From Nitrososphaerota archaeon (lineage in GTDB: Archaea; Thermoproteota; Nitrososphaeria; Nitrososphaerales; Gagatemarchaeaceae): a DNA stretch of 64,000 nucleotides. The stretch spans positions 2,923 to 66,922 of the forward strand of contig JAPCJO010000004.1 of the NCBI GenBank assembly GCA_027886905.1, given 5' to 3'. The notes under the pieces were generated by a model. That model did not search any database. It had not been told where the DNA came from and saw nothing but the letters and a program-made list of their open reading frames with translations. The position numbers were made by a program, and so were the translations under genes. Positions 17,782-26,814 of this stretch are shown here, piece after piece (within the stretch, counting starts at the first letter, position 1; each line of letters starts with the position of its first letter).

Positions 17782-18878
17782 AGGTCCTACAGCTCGTCGT
17801 CACGGACAAGTTCTACGGCGCAGAAAGGGTGGCCTACAATCTTTCAAGAGGGTTGCAAGATCTGGGAGTGAGCGTTGTGGTCGTCACAAGCCAAGCCCTC
17901 CTGGAGAGGTTCAGAGAGCTAAGGCCGTCCGCGGTCTATGCCTTGCCCGACCACGAGGGCAACGTCCTGAGGAGGGGGCGCGCGATACTGGAAGAAGTCT
18001 CATGCCTTAGGCAGATCATAGCCATGGAGCGCCCGGACATCATCCACGTGCACGGAGGCCTCCCGAGGCTGCTGATGCTGGCGACGGACACGGACCAGGT
18101 AGTCGTGGAGACGCTCCACGGGGTGGGTCTGAAAAAAAGCGAGGCGTTCGCGCGTCTGGTTCACAGGGTCACCGACCTGCTTGCCGCGTTGTCATTTGAC
18201 GGCAGCGTCTTCTACATGCGCAGGATAATCGGCGACTACTCAAGGCTGAGGCTGCTTCGACCGAACGCAGTCATCTACAACTCCGTCGACGAGGACTTCT
18301 CCAGGTCGGTCTCTCAAGCTCCTAGACCGCCGATCGATGGTGAGTACGTCCTTTGGTGCGGGCGGCTGGACGCGATCAAGGGGGCGGACATACTCTTACG
18401 CGCTTTTGCGAGCATTGGGGACAAAGGCGTCAGCCTCGTCTTTCTGGGTGACGGACCGCAGAGGAATTACTTGGAGGAGCTGGCAAAGTCCTTGCACATC
18501 GACGGTCAGACCACCTTTCGGGGCTACGTCGACGGACTCGAAAAGGCCCGCTTTTTTCGGCATGCTTCCGCGATCTGTGTGAACTTGGCCAATCCCGAAC
18601 TATCGCAAAGCCTGCTGGAGGGGGTGTTCTCAGGCAATCCGACAATCGCCTTCTACGACTCCGAGGTCGAACAGATATTTGGGGAGAGCGTGTCGCTCAT
18701 CGACGAGCCGTCTCCCGACAAGCTAGCGACAATTCTTGGAGAGATATTGAAGAGAAGGCAGGGAGCCAAAAGGGAAATCGCCGGGGCGGTGAGCTTGGAG
18801 AGGAGATTCTTGCTGAGGTACTTTGCCGAGCAATATCTGGCCTTCTACTCGAGAGTAAAATCAGGCTCATCGCATTGA
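17778..18878 (+). CDS. GT4-like glycosyltransferase with probable CTG start
   Basis: The track starts at GTG 17829, which would remove the first strand of the GT-B fold. The in-frame sequence upstream reads LKVLQLVVTDKFYGAERVAY, a classic GT4 N-terminus. It begins with CTG at 17778, overlapping the preceding TGA exactly as the ATGA/TTGA/GTGA junctions elsewhere do. No ATG, GTG or TTG exists between the in-frame stop at 17703 and 17829. The C-terminal domain has YVLWCGRLDAIKGADILLRA and a sugar-nucleotide region. 366 residues. Substrate unknown. The stop overlaps the next TTG. Confidence 0.84.
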   Translation: MKVLQLVVTDKFYGAERVAYNLSRGLQDLGVSVVVVTSQALLERFRELRPSAVYALPDHEGNVLRRGRAILEEVSCLRQIIAMERPDIIHVHGGLPRLLMLATDTDQVVVETLHGVGLKKSEAFARLVHRVTDLLAALSFDGSVFYMRRIIGDYSRLRLLRPNAVIYNSVDEDFSRSVSQAPRPPIDGEYVLWCGRLDAIKGADILLRAFASIGDKGVSLVFLGDGPQRNYLEELAKSLHIDGQTTFRGYVDGLEKARFFRHASAICVNLANPELSQSLLEGVFSGNPTIAFYDSEVEQIFGESVSLIDEPSPDKLATILGEILKRRQGAKREIAGAVSLERRFLLRYFAEQYLAFYSRVKSGSSH

Positions 18879-20557
18879 AAGCCACAATCCTCAACTCAAG
18901 GCTGGTTCTTCTGATCTACTTCCTTCTCCCCATAGTCACCTACTTTGACGTCACATCGAGACAGGTGCCTCCTGCGGTTTTCTACGGGTATTGGTTTCTG
19001 GCCAGCGGGGTCCTAGGCCTGCTCGTGACGGTCAGGGTCGTGGGCGCCTCCGAGACCTCCGCGTACGCGCTGACCGCGTTGTTTTGCATGATCCTGTCTG
19101 CAAGCATCATAACGCCTCTCGGCGTCCCTTCGAACGTCCTCGATAACTACCCATCAACGCCCACCACCGTTCAGCTAACCCAATCCACATTGACTCACGG
19201 GAGGCTACCGAACGGCGGGGACGTCCTTTCCTACATCAACTACCCATCTGCGATATTCACGCTTGCGTCAATAAGCGCCCTGACCGGCCTGACCCTCACG
19301 ACGCTGGCGAAGGCGCTGGGCGTGTTGTTGTCCGTAGTCCCGATGTTCGCATTCTACTCTCTGATAAGGAACAGGATTGTCGCCTTGCTCGCATCGGCCA
19401 TAGCTGCGCTGTCACCGTGGATCTTCACCACGCTCACCCACTATACCCCGGCTGCCTTGGCTTCCGTGTTGCTCTGCTTCAACGTCGCCATGCTCTTCAG
19501 ATTCCTGGACGACAGGGCGATCGGGAATCTCGCGGTGATGACGATCCTCAGCGTCGCACTCATGTTCTCCGACCCACTGATGAGCTTCCTCTGGATCGTC
19601 TTCCTCATCGGCTTCTTGGCGGTCAAGTTGCTCCTGGGCTCGAAGGGCGACAATCGTCAGGTGTCGGCCGTCGCGATGTTGGTAGCAATCTCCATCGGAC
19701 TGTGGTCTGCCTGGTACGCGCTCCTGTCAGGCTCGAACGCCATGCTCCAGGACCTAACGCAGGTCGCCAACCAGGTGCTGTCGGGTTCCCGAAAACTGAC
19801 TACGACCGCAATACAATCGACGGGAACCAAACCCTCCTTGCTCACCGGGGTCGAATATCTGGCGTTCCTCGCCTTGATCATATTCTCGCTTTCCGTGCCC
19901 CTTTACTACAGACGAAGGAATACCTCGTATTCCGCCATGGTCGCCGGGTCATTGCTGGCCGCGGCCGCCACAGTGTTGCCATGGATCGAGGGCTTTACTC
20001 AGGCGACGGACTTGGTCTCACGGTCGAGTTTCATATACCAAATCGGAGTCGCCTGCGTCATCGCCGTTTTGCTCTTCGAGCAGTTAAAGACGCCCAGGCT
20101 CTGGAAAGTCTTGGCCTGCGTGGTGCTCGTCTCGCTCGCCGCTTCGAACGCTCTCCTCTATGGACTTGACCCGGGCAGGTACAATCCCAGTTCCCCCATG
20201 CTCACGGACGACTCTCGAATGAATCTCGAGGCGTGGCATTACTTCGGGGCGACCTTCTGCCAACTCGCCATGGTCAACGCGGTTTGGGGGGTGCGCATCG
20301 GCTTCCCGTTCACCACGTGCCTCAGTGGATACTACTATCTTGTCACGGGAACCTCCACCAATGGAGTGGTAGTGCCGGCCTCCGACCTGTCAGACCTCCA
20401 ACGTTCCAAAGTCGGGCCGGGGCAGCTCGTCATCATGCGCGAGTCGATTGCCTTGGTGCCGGAGTGGCCTCAAGGTCTGCCCGCGCCGCCCGACGTCATT
20501 TTCCAAAACTACGACGTCGTCTTCAGGAGCGGTGACGCCGTCCTCATCTACACCTAG
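18875..20557 (+). CDS. Multi-pass membrane protein, GT-C-like or polymerase-like
   Basis: 560 residues with about 12 hydrophobic segments and a long extracytoplasmic C-terminus without a cysteine pair. The first large loop carries acidic residues (VLDNYPSTPT, LPNGGDVLSYINYPSAIF), as in GT-C membrane glycosyltransferases. I cannot name the family. The TTG start overlaps the previous stop, and it ends the plus-strand glycan operon. By position it is a candidate glycan polymerase or membrane glycosyltransferase acting after the flippase. Codon use looks less GC-biased than in the flanking purine genes. Confidence 0.65.
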   Translation: MKATILNSRLVLLIYFLLPIVTYFDVTSRQVPPAVFYGYWFLASGVLGLLVTVRVVGASETSAYALTALFCMILSASIITPLGVPSNVLDNYPSTPTTVQLTQSTLTHGRLPNGGDVLSYINYPSAIFTLASISALTGLTLTTLAKALGVLLSVVPMFAFYSLIRNRIVALLASAIAALSPWIFTTLTHYTPAALASVLLCFNVAMLFRFLDDRAIGNLAVMTILSVALMFSDPLMSFLWIVFLIGFLAVKLLLGSKGDNRQVSAVAMLVAISIGLWSAWYALLSGSNAMLQDLTQVANQVLSGSRKLTTTAIQSTGTKPSLLTGVEYLAFLALIIFSLSVPLYYRRRNTSYSAMVAGSLLAAAATVLPWIEGFTQATDLVSRSSFIYQIGVACVIAVLLFEQLKTPRLWKVLACVVLVSLAASNALLYGLDPGRYNPSSPMLTDDSRMNLEAWHYFGATFCQLAMVNAVWGVRIGFPFTTCLSGYYYLVTGTSTNGVVVPASDLSDLQRSKVGPGQLVIMRESIALVPEWPQGLPAPPDVIFQNYDVVFRSGDAVLIYT

Positions 20558-20619
20558 AGCCAGGAGGATTTTGCTGAGGCGCGACGATGGTTCGGTGTCG
20601 TTCGGCTCCCGCCCTGTCC

Positions 20620-21558
20620 TCAAGCTCGCAAGGTTCGGAACTCCGCGTCCAAGTAGACCGCCAGCCCTTTTTCAAGAGTGACGCCGGGTCGGAATCCTAG
20701 CACGTTCTCAATGTGGGATATGTCCGCGCAGCTGCCTTGGATGTCTCCCGCTCTCGCGGGCATGTGCTCGAGTCGAGCTCGCTCTCCCGAGCCCAGCATC
20801 AACTGCGTCTCGAGCTCGGCCAGCTCGTTGATCGTCGTGCACCTTCCGGATCCGACGTTGAAGACTCCGCCAACGCCCCCTCTTGTCGTCGCCGCGAAAA
20901 CGTTTGCTGAAACGACATCGACCACGTTGACGAAATCGCGGACTTGCGTGCCATCCCCATAGACCACAAGCGGCCTCCTAGCGCACAGCCTCTCAGCAAA
21001 CTTTCGAATGACTCCAGAGTATTCTCCTGAGGACGAGCGGGGCCCATAGACGTTGAAATATCTGAGAATCGCCATCGCAGGACCGCTGTCGCGGCTGGAC
21101 TCAAGGCACAGCCGTTCAGCTTGGCGTTTGCCCTCCCCGTAGGGAGATATCGGCTTCAGAGGCGCATCTTCAGAAACGGGCAGGGTGACCGTCTTGCCAT
21201 AGACCGCCGCTGAAGACGAAAATACAAATCTTCTGACGCCTGCCTCGGCAGCCCGACGGAGCAGGGTGGACGTGCCTTGGACGTTTACCCTATTGACGAA
21301 GCCTGGGTCGCTCATGCTGCGCTGCACGCTGACTATCGCGGCCGCGTGGAACACCACGTCGATGTCGCGCAGCGCCTCGCTCACGATCTCTTCGTCGCAT
21401 ATGTCGCCCTTGACGAATTCAAGCGTCGAACCCTCGCTTCCATGCAAGTTATCGATGCTCCCGCTCGAAAGGTCGTCCACCACCACGACTTCGCACCCTT
21501 CCCGAATCAGGCGGTCAACGATGTGACTCCCTATGAAGCCGGCGCCTCCTGTCACCAA
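20620..21558 (-). CDS. NAD-dependent sugar epimerase/dehydratase (SDR, GalE-like)
   Basis: 312 residues starting TTG-GTG to give MVTGGAGFIGSHIVDRL, the Rossmann dinucleotide motif. VVDDLSSGSIDN follows, and the catalytic YxxxK lies in ISPYGEGKRQAERL. GDGTQVRDFVNVVDVV is the substrate-domain signature. It probably interconverts a UDP- or dTDP-sugar for the island's glycosyltransferases. It is the last gene of a four-gene minus-strand unit, with a ~30 nt spacer from the DUF1616 gene. It converges on the plus-strand glycan operon. Confidence 0.9.
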   Translation of the reverse strand: MVTGGAGFIGSHIVDRLIREGCEVVVVDDLSSGSIDNLHGSEGSTLEFVKGDICDEEIVSEALRDIDVVFHAAAIVSVQRSMSDPGFVNRVNVQGTSTLLRRAAEAGVRRFVFSSSAAVYGKTVTLPVSEDAPLKPISPYGEGKRQAERLCLESSRDSGPAMAILRYFNVYGPRSSSGEYSGVIRKFAERLCARRPLVVYGDGTQVRDFVNVVDVVSANVFAATTRGGVGGVFNVGSGRCTTINELAELETQLMLGSGERARLEHMPARAGDIQGSCADISHIENVLGFRPGVTLEKGLAVYLDAEFRTLRA

Positions 21559-21587
21559 CGCGCGTTTGAACCCGAGCGTCTGCTATC

Positions 21588-22196
21588 TCACCCGGCCTTG
21601 ACCGTCTTGTAGTATTCGTGCTTCCTCTTGAGAGCAAGGACCAGCAGCAGCAAGGTGAGACCCGATAGCGTGAAAGCGACGGGCAACAGACGGATCCCGA
21701 AAGGCGTGTCATTGAGGACGAGCCCGACCAGCGGGACCAACGCGAGGCTCAGGCCTATCGACAGGGCGTATCTCGTAAGCTCGTCCAGCTCCTTCCTGTA
21801 ATACAGCAGCTCGATGAGCGAATATCCGGGGAGAAAAAGTATGATGAGAGCGCCGAAGGCGTACCGCAAGTAGAGCGCGAGGCCAGAGGTCGCGAATACG
21901 AAGACAACCGACAAAAGAGTCGCGCACGCGGCCCCCCAGAACCAGAGCGATATCGGTGAGAACACGTAACTCGCAAAAGAGCCGTATGGGTCTCTCTCAG
22001 CGATGACCACGAGCCTTCGCGATTGAAGTCTCATCAGACCTTCCGTCACCTTGTCCGCTGAATAGCCCGTGTCCTTGGAGAGGTCGCTCACCAGGGATGG
22101 GAGTGGGACAAGCTCTTTCCCGGCGAGCTTCTTCATCGCCCGCTCCTCCACATCGGACAGTTCTTGGTCCGTCTTCCCTGCGCGACTCTGCTTCAT
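21588..22196 (-). CDS. DUF1616 membrane half with N-terminal winged-helix-like segment
   Basis: 202 residues. Residues about 15-65 (EERAMKKLAGKELVPLPSLV and onward) resemble a small helix-turn-helix. Four membrane helices follow, with the DUF1616 core GALIILFLPGYSLIELLYYR and KELDELTRYALSIGLSLALV. DUF1616 proteins occur in archaeal surface-glycan loci and have no known activity. Usually an extracytoplasmic domain follows the helices in the same chain. Here that part is encoded by the next gene upstream on this strand, so the family is split in two. Confidence 0.78.
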   Translation of the reverse strand: MKQSRAGKTDQELSDVEERAMKKLAGKELVPLPSLVSDLSKDTGYSADKVTEGLMRLQSRRLVVIAERDPYGSFASYVFSPISLWFWGAACATLLSVVFVFATSGLALYLRYAFGALIILFLPGYSLIELLYYRKELDELTRYALSIGLSLALVPLVGLVLNDTPFGIRLLPVAFTLSGLTLLLLVLALKRKHEYYKTVKAG

Positions 22197-22212
22197 TCTC
22201 GCTTCGACTCGC

Positions 22213-22689
22213 CTAGTGGCTCGTGACGTTCAGCAACAGCTGGTTCCACAATCCGGTGTATGCGAAGCTCGAGCTGGTCACATTGTAGGACCACAGCTCG
22301 AAGATGAGCCTCGTGTTGTTCCCCTGGTCGCTGAGCATGAGATTCAATGGAAAGGTCGCCGATTGATTGTTCTCCAAGACCCGGGAGTAGGTCAAGATCA
22401 CGGGAGCCTGGGCGTAGGTCGAGTTGCTTACAAGGGTGGTCTGGTTCCCTACCTTGACAAGAAGCTGGTAATAGCCGGAGGCCCCTTCGTGATCGCCGAT
22501 GTAACCATAGAGCAGGAACGGAGTGCCTGCGACGACGCTCGTCGGATACCCGCCGAGCGTCTGGCTTGGTCCCAGCACGCCCAGTTCTGAGAATGGCTGG
22601 TTGTTGGCGGGGAGGATGGGCTGGATCGCGGCGAAGACGGCGAGGACCGTGACCAGCGCGAGCGCTATGCTCGCAGCCTCCTTATCCAT
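22213..22689 (-). CDS. Extracytoplasmic half of a split DUF1616 protein
   Basis: 158 residues: one N-terminal hydrophobic helix (SIALALVTVLAVFAAIQPIL), then a beta-rich domain. FSELGVLGPSQTLGGYPTSV and GYIGDHEGASGYYQLLVKVG match the C-terminal DUF1616 pattern (LGP-x-YP, N/DHE). Several N-x-T/S sequons suggest an N-glycosylated outer domain. The ATG overlaps the stop of the preceding gene by 8 nt. It probably pairs with the membrane half encoded 16 nt downstream. Confidence 0.72.
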   Translation of the reverse strand: MDKEAASIALALVTVLAVFAAIQPILPANNQPFSELGVLGPSQTLGGYPTSVVAGTPFLLYGYIGDHEGASGYYQLLVKVGNQTTLVSNSTYAQAPVILTYSRVLENNQSATFPLNLMLSDQGNNTRLIFELWSYNVTSSSFAYTGLWNQLLLNVTSH

Positions 22690-23197
22690 GGGCTGGCCTC
22701 ACCACGGAGTCCCTGTAGACGCGCAGCCATGCTTTCCTGTATACCCTCCCTCCGAAGACGTAGATCAGCGCCGCGACAACGACAATCGCGGACGCGGCGC
22801 CCAGCGAGGTGCCTTCGGTGGCCTGTCGGGCCGCGCTGCCCGCGTGCTCGACAGATGTGGACGCGGTCACCACGCCCTGCGCAGCCGCCGTGGCGTTCTG
22901 AAGGTCTGCTGCTGCCTGAGCGGGGTCGGTCGCGTTCACGTCCTCCGCTTCCTGCACCAGAAGTATCGCGCCGTTCAGCTTCGCGTCAAGCGCCGAGACG
23001 TTTCCGCCAGACCTCTCGGCGACCGAGACCGCTGCGAATGCGGAAAGTATCTCCTCGTTGGCGCTCGAGACCTGGGCCTGCGTGACGGCCGCGGCCCCGC
23101 CGACCCTCGCGCAGAGACCCAGCGCGATGATGGTCAGCAGGAGAAAGGACAGGCCCCTGGAGGCTCTGGAGCGGGTCAAATCTTTTCGGTGTTCCAC
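22682..23197 (-). CDS. Secreted/membrane-anchored helical protein of unknown function
   Basis: 171 residues from GTG. Residues about 12-37 form a signal peptide (SFLLLTIIALGLCARVGGAAA). A helical, Ala/Gln/Asn-rich domain follows (VTQAQVSSANEEILSAFAAV onward), and a C-terminal membrane helix (ASAIVVVAALIYVFGG) ends in a basic tail. The fold looks like an extracytoplasmic helical bundle anchored at its C-terminus. It is the first gene of the DUF1616/epimerase operon. A TATA-like GATTTAACC about 20 nt upstream suggests near-leaderless expression. No family recognised. Confidence 0.65.
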   Translation of the reverse strand: MEHRKDLTRSRASRGLSFLLLTIIALGLCARVGGAAAVTQAQVSSANEEILSAFAAVSVAERSGGNVSALDAKLNGAILLVQEAEDVNATDPAQAAADLQNATAAAQGVVTASTSVEHAGSAARQATEGTSLGAASAIVVVAALIYVFGGRVYRKAWLRVYRDSVVRPAHG

Positions 23198-23272
23198 TCG
23201 GCTCCGCCGCCGGTTAAATCAGTTATGAAACCTACAGAGGTTTGGCGGGCGGAGCTCGTACGCGGGACCCTG

Positions 23273-23938
23273 TCAAACTGGCAGCAGTGCGCCATCGCTT
23301 ATGCTCAGCTCTCGAGTCGACTGGAACTTGTCCGAAATGCTGGTGGTCGTCAGCACCACCGCGACCTCGTTCTCCTCGCTGACCTTCTTGAACAGGCCCA
23401 GGACCGCGTCGGAATTGGCGTCGTCCAGGCTGGCGGTCGGCTCGTCGGCGAGGACGAGCTGAGGCTTGTTTGCTAGCGCCCTCGCCACTGTGACCCTCTG
23501 CTGCTCTCCACCGCTTATCTCTCCCGGGAACCTCTTCGCGAGGGCCTCCACGCCAAAGGACTGCAGCAGTGCCAAGGCCCTACTCCGCCTCTCGTCCGCT
23601 CCCAAACCGGCCAACTGCATCGGCAGCTCCACGTTCTCCACATTGGTGAGGCTCGGGATGAGGTTGAACTGCTGGAAGACGAAGCCGAAAGTCATGAGCC
23701 TGATCCTCGATAGCTCGGGGTCCTTCATCTTGCCGGTTTCCCGACCGTCCACCAGCACCTCTCCTGAAGTAGGGGCGTCGAGCAGACCCATGATCCTCAG
23801 GAGGGTGGACTTTCCAATCCCCGACCTGCCGCGGATCACCACAAAGTCTTTGGCTCCCACGTCAAGGTTTACCCCTTTCAGGACTATCCTTGAACCCGTG
23901 TACTCCTTGCAGACGTCGTGGAGGGTCAGGAGGGGCAT
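23273..23938 (-). CDS. ABC transporter ATPase, LolD/MacB/FtsE type
   Basis: 221 residues with Walker A GRSGIGKST, Q-loop FVFQQFNLIPSLTNVENVEL, signature ISGGEQQRVTVARAL and Walker B LVLADEPTASLDD. This size and the NVELPMQLAG region are typical of ATPases that pair with FtsX-like permeases, two of which are in the same operon. The usual switch His after the D-loop reads TTTSISD instead of THD, so hydrolysis geometry may be altered (seen, effect inferred). It lies 4 nt after the GT-C-like gene, last in the operon. Confidence 0.93.
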   Translation of the reverse strand: MPLLTLHDVCKEYTGSRIVLKGVNLDVGAKDFVVIRGRSGIGKSTLLRIMGLLDAPTSGEVLVDGRETGKMKDPELSRIRLMTFGFVFQQFNLIPSLTNVENVELPMQLAGLGADERRSRALALLQSFGVEALAKRFPGEISGGEQQRVTVARALANKPQLVLADEPTASLDDANSDAVLGLFKKVSEENEVAVVLTTTSISDKFQSTRELSISDGALLPV

Positions 23939-23942
23939 GAGG

Positions 23943-25568
23943 TCACCAGATCACTATGTTCCCGTTGCTGTAAAGGACCGGCGAGGTCTCAGCCAGCGTC
24001 CCCGTCCAATTGCGCGGAATAGGCACCCCATAGAGGGATGTGACGTATCCGTTCCTCGCCATCAAACCATACGTGACCAGATAGGAGGGTCTCGCGGCTT
24101 GACCGGGGTTCTCGAGATAGCTCTGACCGATGGAGGTGTTGACCTTGACCCCGAGGTAGTCGGTCAGGAGGTATTGCATCCGGACGTCCCCGGCGACGGT
24201 CAGGTTCCCCCGAGGCAGGTTCGTGCTCAGCCACTGGGCCCCGGTCAAGTCCGATTGCTGGTATGCCCACTGCCCGCCCAACAGGCTCTCCTTCTGGATG
24301 GACGCCGCGTAGGTCTGATACGCGGAGGGGACCGTTATCGCCAGGATCACGACCACGACGACGACCTTTGTAAGTCCTCTTCCACTGGAGACGTTGAGCA
24401 CCCTCTGGAGGGCCAACGAAGCAAGGATTGTCGCCGGTGCGCCGATGAACGCGAGCAGCCTGTAGAGTATGGGCAACCCGTCCGGCACGCCTGAGAAGAC
24501 GGCCAGGAACCCGAGACCGAGGAGCGCCGCGAGCCAGGACGCGACGAAAGCAAAGTTCATCCTATCCTTGGCAGCCTGTATCATGCGATAGCCAAAGACG
24601 GCCAGGACCCCGACCAACACGTAGGGGATGGCGGAGAACAGAAGAGTGAATGACACGGTGGGGGCGGTGGGGATCAGGGTCAGGTGCGTGCCGACCGCCA
24701 AGATGCCTACCGCCAGCGCCAGGACCAGCCCCCCCTCTGCGAGGAGCAACTTGGAAGGTCGAGAGACAGCGTGGTATGCGACGGGGGCGAGGAAGATGGT
24801 AAGGAACGCCAGCACCAAGAGGGCGCTCTGGACCGTGACGAGGTCGGCGAGCTGGCCGAGGCCGGCGTCCGCGTATGCGAGGAAGTAGACGAGGGTTATC
24901 CCTCCGCTTATCACTAGCAGGAGCGGCTTTCGGCCCAGTGGCTCGCCCCTCCGCTCGAGGATGACCGAGTCGACGACTATGATCGAACCGGCGACCAACA
25001 ATAGCAGGAGCGCTGTCGCGTGGTGCGACAGCGCCAGGGTCACCGAGGTTATGGCGAAGAGCGCGCCGCTTCTCTTGTCTGTCTTCCACAGGAGGAGAAG
25101 GATCGAGACCATGAAGAGGGGTTCGGCGTAGGTCTCCTTGGTCACCGCGGCAGTGAAGATCGCATCTACGCCCGCGGTCGCCATGAAGAGGGCGGCGATC
25201 GAGGCGACGACCGCGCTCCCGCTTATCTTCTCCGCCACGAGGAAGAATATGAGGACGGTGACGGCCCCCACCACCGGAAACAGGAGCGGCATGACCTTGA
25301 CCGGGGCCGCATTGAACACCAAGGACGCGACCGCTCCGAACAGAGAGTTCGCAGGCCAATAGATGTTGTAGCCGTCGAAGACCGAGTTGCCCCCCAGGGT
25401 AGTGGGCGTATACGCGAGGAGCTCCTGGGTGTTCTTGATTGGCGACCACGAATCCGTGGAGTACGGCACCCCGTAGATGAGGTAGGGGTAGATCCTCAGG
25501 ACCACGGCGACCACGAAGGGGAACAAGAAGAGGAGGGCGCGGTGCCTCCCGTGGTTACTCGCTGACAA
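23943..25568 (-). CDS. GT-C-like multi-pass membrane protein
   Basis: 541 residues, about 11-12 membrane helices and a C-terminal extracytoplasmic domain of roughly 140 residues. The first loop after helix 1 reads YGVPYSTDSWSPIKNTQELL, which places acidic Asp at the GT-C catalytic position. A second loop has TKETYAEPLF. This is the layout of dolichyl-phosphate-sugar-dependent glycosyltransferases and STT3 relatives, but no WWDYG motif is present. The TTG start overlaps the upstream FtsX gene by 14 nt. It lies between ABC permease and ATPase genes, which is unusual. Substrate unknown. Confidence 0.72.
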   Translation of the reverse strand: MSASNHGRHRALLFLFPFVVAVVLRIYPYLIYGVPYSTDSWSPIKNTQELLAYTPTTLGGNSVFDGYNIYWPANSLFGAVASLVFNAAPVKVMPLLFPVVGAVTVLIFFLVAEKISGSAVVASIAALFMATAGVDAIFTAAVTKETYAEPLFMVSILLLLWKTDKRSGALFAITSVTLALSHHATALLLLLVAGSIIVVDSVILERRGEPLGRKPLLLVISGGITLVYFLAYADAGLGQLADLVTVQSALLVLAFLTIFLAPVAYHAVSRPSKLLLAEGGLVLALAVGILAVGTHLTLIPTAPTVSFTLLFSAIPYVLVGVLAVFGYRMIQAAKDRMNFAFVASWLAALLGLGFLAVFSGVPDGLPILYRLLAFIGAPATILASLALQRVLNVSSGRGLTKVVVVVVILAITVPSAYQTYAASIQKESLLGGQWAYQQSDLTGAQWLSTNLPRGNLTVAGDVRMQYLLTDYLGVKVNTSIGQSYLENPGQAARPSYLVTYGLMARNGYVTSLYGVPIPRNWTGTLAETSPVLYSNGNIVIW

Positions 25569-26814
25569 CTCCGGGGTCGGACTCCAGGTACGGCAGGGTC
25601 ATCTCGTAGACTACCAGGGGCTGTCTGAATCGCAGAGAGGAGAGCGCGGCGGCGACGAAGCCTGCCACTGTGACGACCAGGACAGAGTAGAGGGCTGCCG
25701 TCGGGAACGCGCTCCGCGGGTCCACGGCGTAGAAGGCGATCTCGATCGGGCTGAACCGGTCGACGAGGGTGAGGAAGCCCCACCCGAGCGCAAGGCCCGT
25801 GCCTGCCGCGACGAAGCTGAGGCACGTCGCGACGAGGACGAGGTTCCACGAAAGCCTCCTCGAGCTGATCCCGATCGTCCTCAGCGTGCCAAGCTCGTTC
25901 CTAGACCTGAACACGGCCTCTTGGAGGGCGCAGACGATCGCGACGGACATGCTGACGAAGACAAGGGCGGAGATCAGCAAGATGTTCTCCTGGCTGAGCC
26001 CCACGGTCTTGCTGAAGAAGGCGGACGAGACGTCCGGAGACGCCTCGACGTCGTACCCATAGATGCTTGTCGGTTGCGGGGTGACGGGTAGGCCGGGTTC
26101 GACTTGGGTCTGGCTCCCTCCCACGGGGGCCTTTGAGGCGTTGTTCACCACCTGCTGGACCGAATTGGCGACCTGCGATGGAGCATCCTGCGGAACTACC
26201 TGTATCCTGATGATGGAGATGACGTTGTAGCTTATCCCCCTCAGCCAATCTCCGACCCAGAGCGGCGCAATGATCTCGTTGTCCAGAGGCGTCCCGGTCG
26301 AGAACACCGCCTTCACCGTGAGCTGGGCTACAGTCGCCCGGACGCCTGCGACCAGGGTGAGCTGCGACCCTGGATGGAGGCTCATCTCCTTCGCCAAAGT
26401 CTCTCCCACCATCGCTTGCGAAGTGTCGTTGGCCGTCAGGGGGCTCCCTGCGAGTATGACGGGGTTCTGGAGCTCCATGAACTGCTCGGGGTTGACGCCT
26501 CTCACCATCACCGGTTGGTTCTCCAGCGTGGCCGGAGCGAAGACCTCGGCGCTGATCACTCGGATTCCCTGGACCGACCCCAGGTCGCCCGCGAAAGCGA
26601 GGGGGAGCGTCCCCAAGAAGGGCGCCCTCGAGTTGCCTTGCGCGATCACGATGGTGTCTCCGGATTCCCCCAGCATCCCCGACGCGGTGTTCTCAACCGA
26701 CAGCAGGATGGACGAAGTCACGGCGAAGGCCGCCGACGTCAAGAGAAGAATCAAGGCCAAGGTGAAGATCGCTCTCTTCGAGCTCAGAATCTTCGCGACC
26801 TTGGTGAAAATCAT
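25555..26814 (-). CDS. FtsX/MacB-like ABC permease
   Basis: 419 residues: N-terminal helix (IFTLALILLLTSAAFAVTSS), a ~230-residue extracytoplasmic domain with MacB-core features (VRGVNPEQFMELQNPVILAG), and three C-terminal helices with ELGTLRTIGISSRRLSWNLV, the FtsX cytoplasmic loop. The ATG overlaps the preceding FtsX stop by 4 nt. It forms a likely heterodimer with the neighbouring permease, driven by the LolD-like ATPase. Confidence 0.9.
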   Translation of the reverse strand: MIFTKVAKILSSKRAIFTLALILLLTSAAFAVTSSILLSVENTASGMLGESGDTIVIAQGNSRAPFLGTLPLAFAGDLGSVQGIRVISAEVFAPATLENQPVMVRGVNPEQFMELQNPVILAGSPLTANDTSQAMVGETLAKEMSLHPGSQLTLVAGVRATVAQLTVKAVFSTGTPLDNEIIAPLWVGDWLRGISYNVISIIRIQVVPQDAPSQVANSVQQVVNNASKAPVGGSQTQVEPGLPVTPQPTSIYGYDVEASPDVSSAFFSKTVGLSQENILLISALVFVSMSVAIVCALQEAVFRSRNELGTLRTIGISSRRLSWNLVLVATCLSFVAAGTGLALGWGFLTLVDRFSPIEIAFYAVDPRSAFPTAALYSVLVVTVAGFVAAALSSLRFRQPLVVYEMTLPYLESDPGVVSE

